Source: Pedobacter panaciterrae (GTDB lineage: Bacteria; Bacteroidota; Bacteroidia; Sphingobacteriales; Sphingobacteriaceae). From it: DNA of 64,000 nucleotides. Made by a program: the position numbers and the translations under genes. Positions 62,610 to 64,000 of the stretch are shown here, in pieces (the first letter of the stretch is position 1; each line of letters starts with the position of its first letter). The notes under the pieces were generated by a model. That model saw nothing but the letters and a program-made list of their open reading frames with translations. It did no database searches and was not told the DNA's origin. Where the stretch lies: contig NZ_JABMKW010000008.1 in the NCBI RefSeq assembly GCF_013204795.1, positions 1,113,659 to 1,177,658 of the forward strand, written 5' to 3'.

Positions 62610-63785
62610 ATGAAGGCTAAAACAATAAAAAAATGGTTTGAAGTTCATAAATGGACCAGTCTTATTTGTACGGTTTTTTTGCTCATGCTATGCCTGACTG
62701 GTTTACCTCTGATATTTTATGAGGAAATTGATCATTTACTGGGCAAGGAAGTAGAAATGCCTGCTGTTCCTCCTGGAACTCCAGAATTGTCAAAAGATGT
62801 TGTACTGCATGAGGCCTTAAAACACGTACCCGTAAAGGCAATAAAGTATGTGTCATGGGATGTAAAAGAGCATCCTGGTGAAATGTTTGTTGTTGTGGCC
62901 GATTCAAGTGAGGCGCCCATTGAAGGAGATCATTACCTTAGGATGAATGAGTATACTGGTAAGGTAATGGACACGCCGCCCAATGAAATGGATTTTATGC
63001 TGGTGATGTATTACCTGCATGTAGAAATGCTGGCGGGCATACCCGGTAAACTTTTCCTGGGGCTGATGGGGCTGCTTTTTATTGTTGCTATTGTTTCCGG
63101 TATAGTATTATATGGTCCGATTATGAAGCGTTTTGATTTCGGAATGATCAGGACAGAGAAATCATCGAGATTAAGGTGGTTGGATTTGCATAACCTGCTT
63201 GGAATTGTAACACTGGCCTGGGCATCGGTTGTTGGACTTACAGGTGTGATAAACACCCTGGTTGACCCAGCGCTGGACAAGTGGAAGTCTAGTCAGCTTG
63301 CCGAAATGGTTGCGGGATATAAGAATAAACCTAAGGTAACAGGAACTTTAAGTTCTTTGGATGCTGCTGTTAAGACAGCTAAGGCAGCCGCTCCCGGAAT
63401 GGATGTCTCTTTTGTTGCCTATCCGGGAACACTTTACTCCAGTAAGTATCATTACGCAGTGTACATGATTGGAACTACTCCGCTAACTTCAAGGATTATC
63501 AAACCGGCGCTAATAGATGCCAAAACTGGGGAATTGACAGGCATGAGAGATCTGCCATGGTATTTGAAAACAATCTTTATCTCCCAGCCATTTCACTTTG
63601 GTGACTATGGGGGTATGCCGATGAAGATACTCTGGGCGATTTTCGATATCGCTACTATTATTGTATTGATTTCCGGAATTTACCTTTGGCTTGCCAGGCG
63701 CAAGGCGAAGTCGGCCCAACTTAAAAGGCTTATGGGAGAAGCCGAATCGCTCACCTTATCAACTGTTCAAGAGAATGAAGAATAA
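62610..63785 (+). CDS. PepSY-associated transmembrane protein
   Basis: A 391-residue inner-membrane protein with four hydrophobic segments: WTSLICTVFLLMLCLTGLPL near the N-terminus, LFLGLMGLLFIVAIVSGIVL, TLAWASVVGLTGVINTLVDP and ATIIVLISGIYLWLARRKAK. Conserved histidines occur in DLHNLLGIVTLAW and SQPFHFGDYGGMPMKILW. The PepSY_TM family is thought to reduce ferric siderophores or handle electrons across the inner membrane. It starts 3 bp after the receptor and ends overlapping the small membrane-protein gene. Confidence 0.9.
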   Translation: MKAKTIKKWFEVHKWTSLICTVFLLMLCLTGLPLIFYEEIDHLLGKEVEMPAVPPGTPELSKDVVLHEALKHVPVKAIKYVSWDVKEHPGEMFVVVADSSEAPIEGDHYLRMNEYTGKVMDTPPNEMDFMLVMYYLHVEMLAGIPGKLFLGLMGLLFIVAIVSGIVLYGPIMKRFDFGMIRTEKSSRLRWLDLHNLLGIVTLAWASVVGLTGVINTLVDPALDKWKSSQLAEMVAGYKNKPKVTGTLSSLDAAVKTAKAAAPGMDVSFVAYPGTLYSSKYHYAVYMIGTTPLTSRIIKPALIDAKTGELTGMRDLPWYLKTIFISQPFHFGDYGGMPMKILWAIFDIATIIVLISGIYLWLARRKAKSAQLKRLMGEAESLTLSTVQENEE

Positions 63786-63957
63786 TAATAACGTGTTTTT
63801 CAAAGTATGGGGTATCCCTATTTTACTGGGAGTGATAACAATTTTAGGCTTGTTATCAGCAATAATGGGAGTAGGAGTATGGCATATCGTGTCATGGATT
63901 GCCTTAAGTATTCCGGTTTATGTTATGTTTAGGTACGGATTAAAGTATTTTAAATAG
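63775..63957 (+). CDS. Small two-helix membrane protein
   Basis: A 60-residue protein from ATG 63775 (MKNNNNVFFKVWGIPILLGV) that overlaps the PepSY gene by 11 bp, suggesting translational coupling. Two hydrophobic helices (IPILLGVITILGLLSAIMGV and VSWIALSIPVYVMFRYGL) make up almost all of it. Small membrane proteins of this form commonly follow PepSY proteins in Bacteroidota iron-uptake operons; its role is unknown, possibly a partner subunit. Confidence 0.75.
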   Translation: MKNNNNVFFKVWGIPILLGVITILGLLSAIMGVGVWHIVSWIALSIPVYVMFRYGLKYFK

Positions 63958-64000
63958 GTCTTTCTAATTTTTCTGGTTGTGGTTTAGCGAGTTAGGGATA

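Overview
The window looks like a piece of a Bacteroidota chromosome, most likely a Sphingobacteriaceae such as Pedobacter; the genus is inferred from overall flavour, not proven. Support comes from a SusC/SusD pair with an ECF sigma factor, a FecR anti-sigma and a SusC carrying an STN domain. Large TonB-dependent receptors ending in an aromatic residue, low GC, little Shine-Dalgarno signal and TTTG-N19/20-TAnnTTTG promoters (clear before the tRNA and the histone H1-like gene) point the same way.

Layout. 1-10.8 kb: accessory genes for regulation and small-molecule metabolism. These are a rhodanese tail, an AraC/VOC/DUF1569 set, HxlR, a modABC molybdate importer on the minus strand, short-chain dehydrogenases with AraC or SRPBCC neighbours, and a HAD phosphatase divergent from a DeoR-Nudix pair. 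10.8-20.3 kb: a BlaI/M56 (BlaR1-like) pair facing an outer-membrane beta-barrel gene, a DinB protein, a TonB receptor and a divergent SDR/HxlR pair with twin palindromic operators. 20.3-29.3 kb: secreted enzymes (two S41 peptidase-like proteins, a GH110-type alpha-galactosidase, a lipoprotein mutarotase) and a 1.7 kb gene-poor stretch. 29.3-33.6 kb: housekeeping genes (DUF47/PhoU-like, an unknown 414-residue protein, purU, cbpA-cbpM).

33.7-52.3 kb is the most coherent system. It holds an ECF sigma factor, FecR, STN-SusC and SusD, then a ROK regulator on the opposite strand. Next come two exported (Tat-signal) Gfo/Idh/MocA oxidoreductases flanking a 1152-residue secreted protein that fuses HEAT-like repeats to two DUF1080 (3-keto-glycoside hydrolase-type) domains, and finally a cytosolic Gfo/Idh/MocA enzyme. 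I read it as a glycan-use locus working through oxidised (3-keto) sugars rather than classical glycoside hydrolases; there is no GH gene inside it.

52.4-64 kb: a histone H1-like protein, a YceI/DUF5777/Rieske operon, a Lys/Ala-rich secreted protein, a PNGase F-like glycoprotein deglycosylase, a hybrid histidine kinase, tRNA-Arg(TCT), and a siderophore-type TonB receptor with a PepSY membrane protein and a small membrane protein.

A family of REP-like palindromes (core GTCATCCTGAATTTATTTCAGGATGAC and variants, single or as inverted pairs) is scattered through the intergenic spaces from about 26.8 kb onward. I found no CRISPR array, rRNA, transposase or prophage gene.
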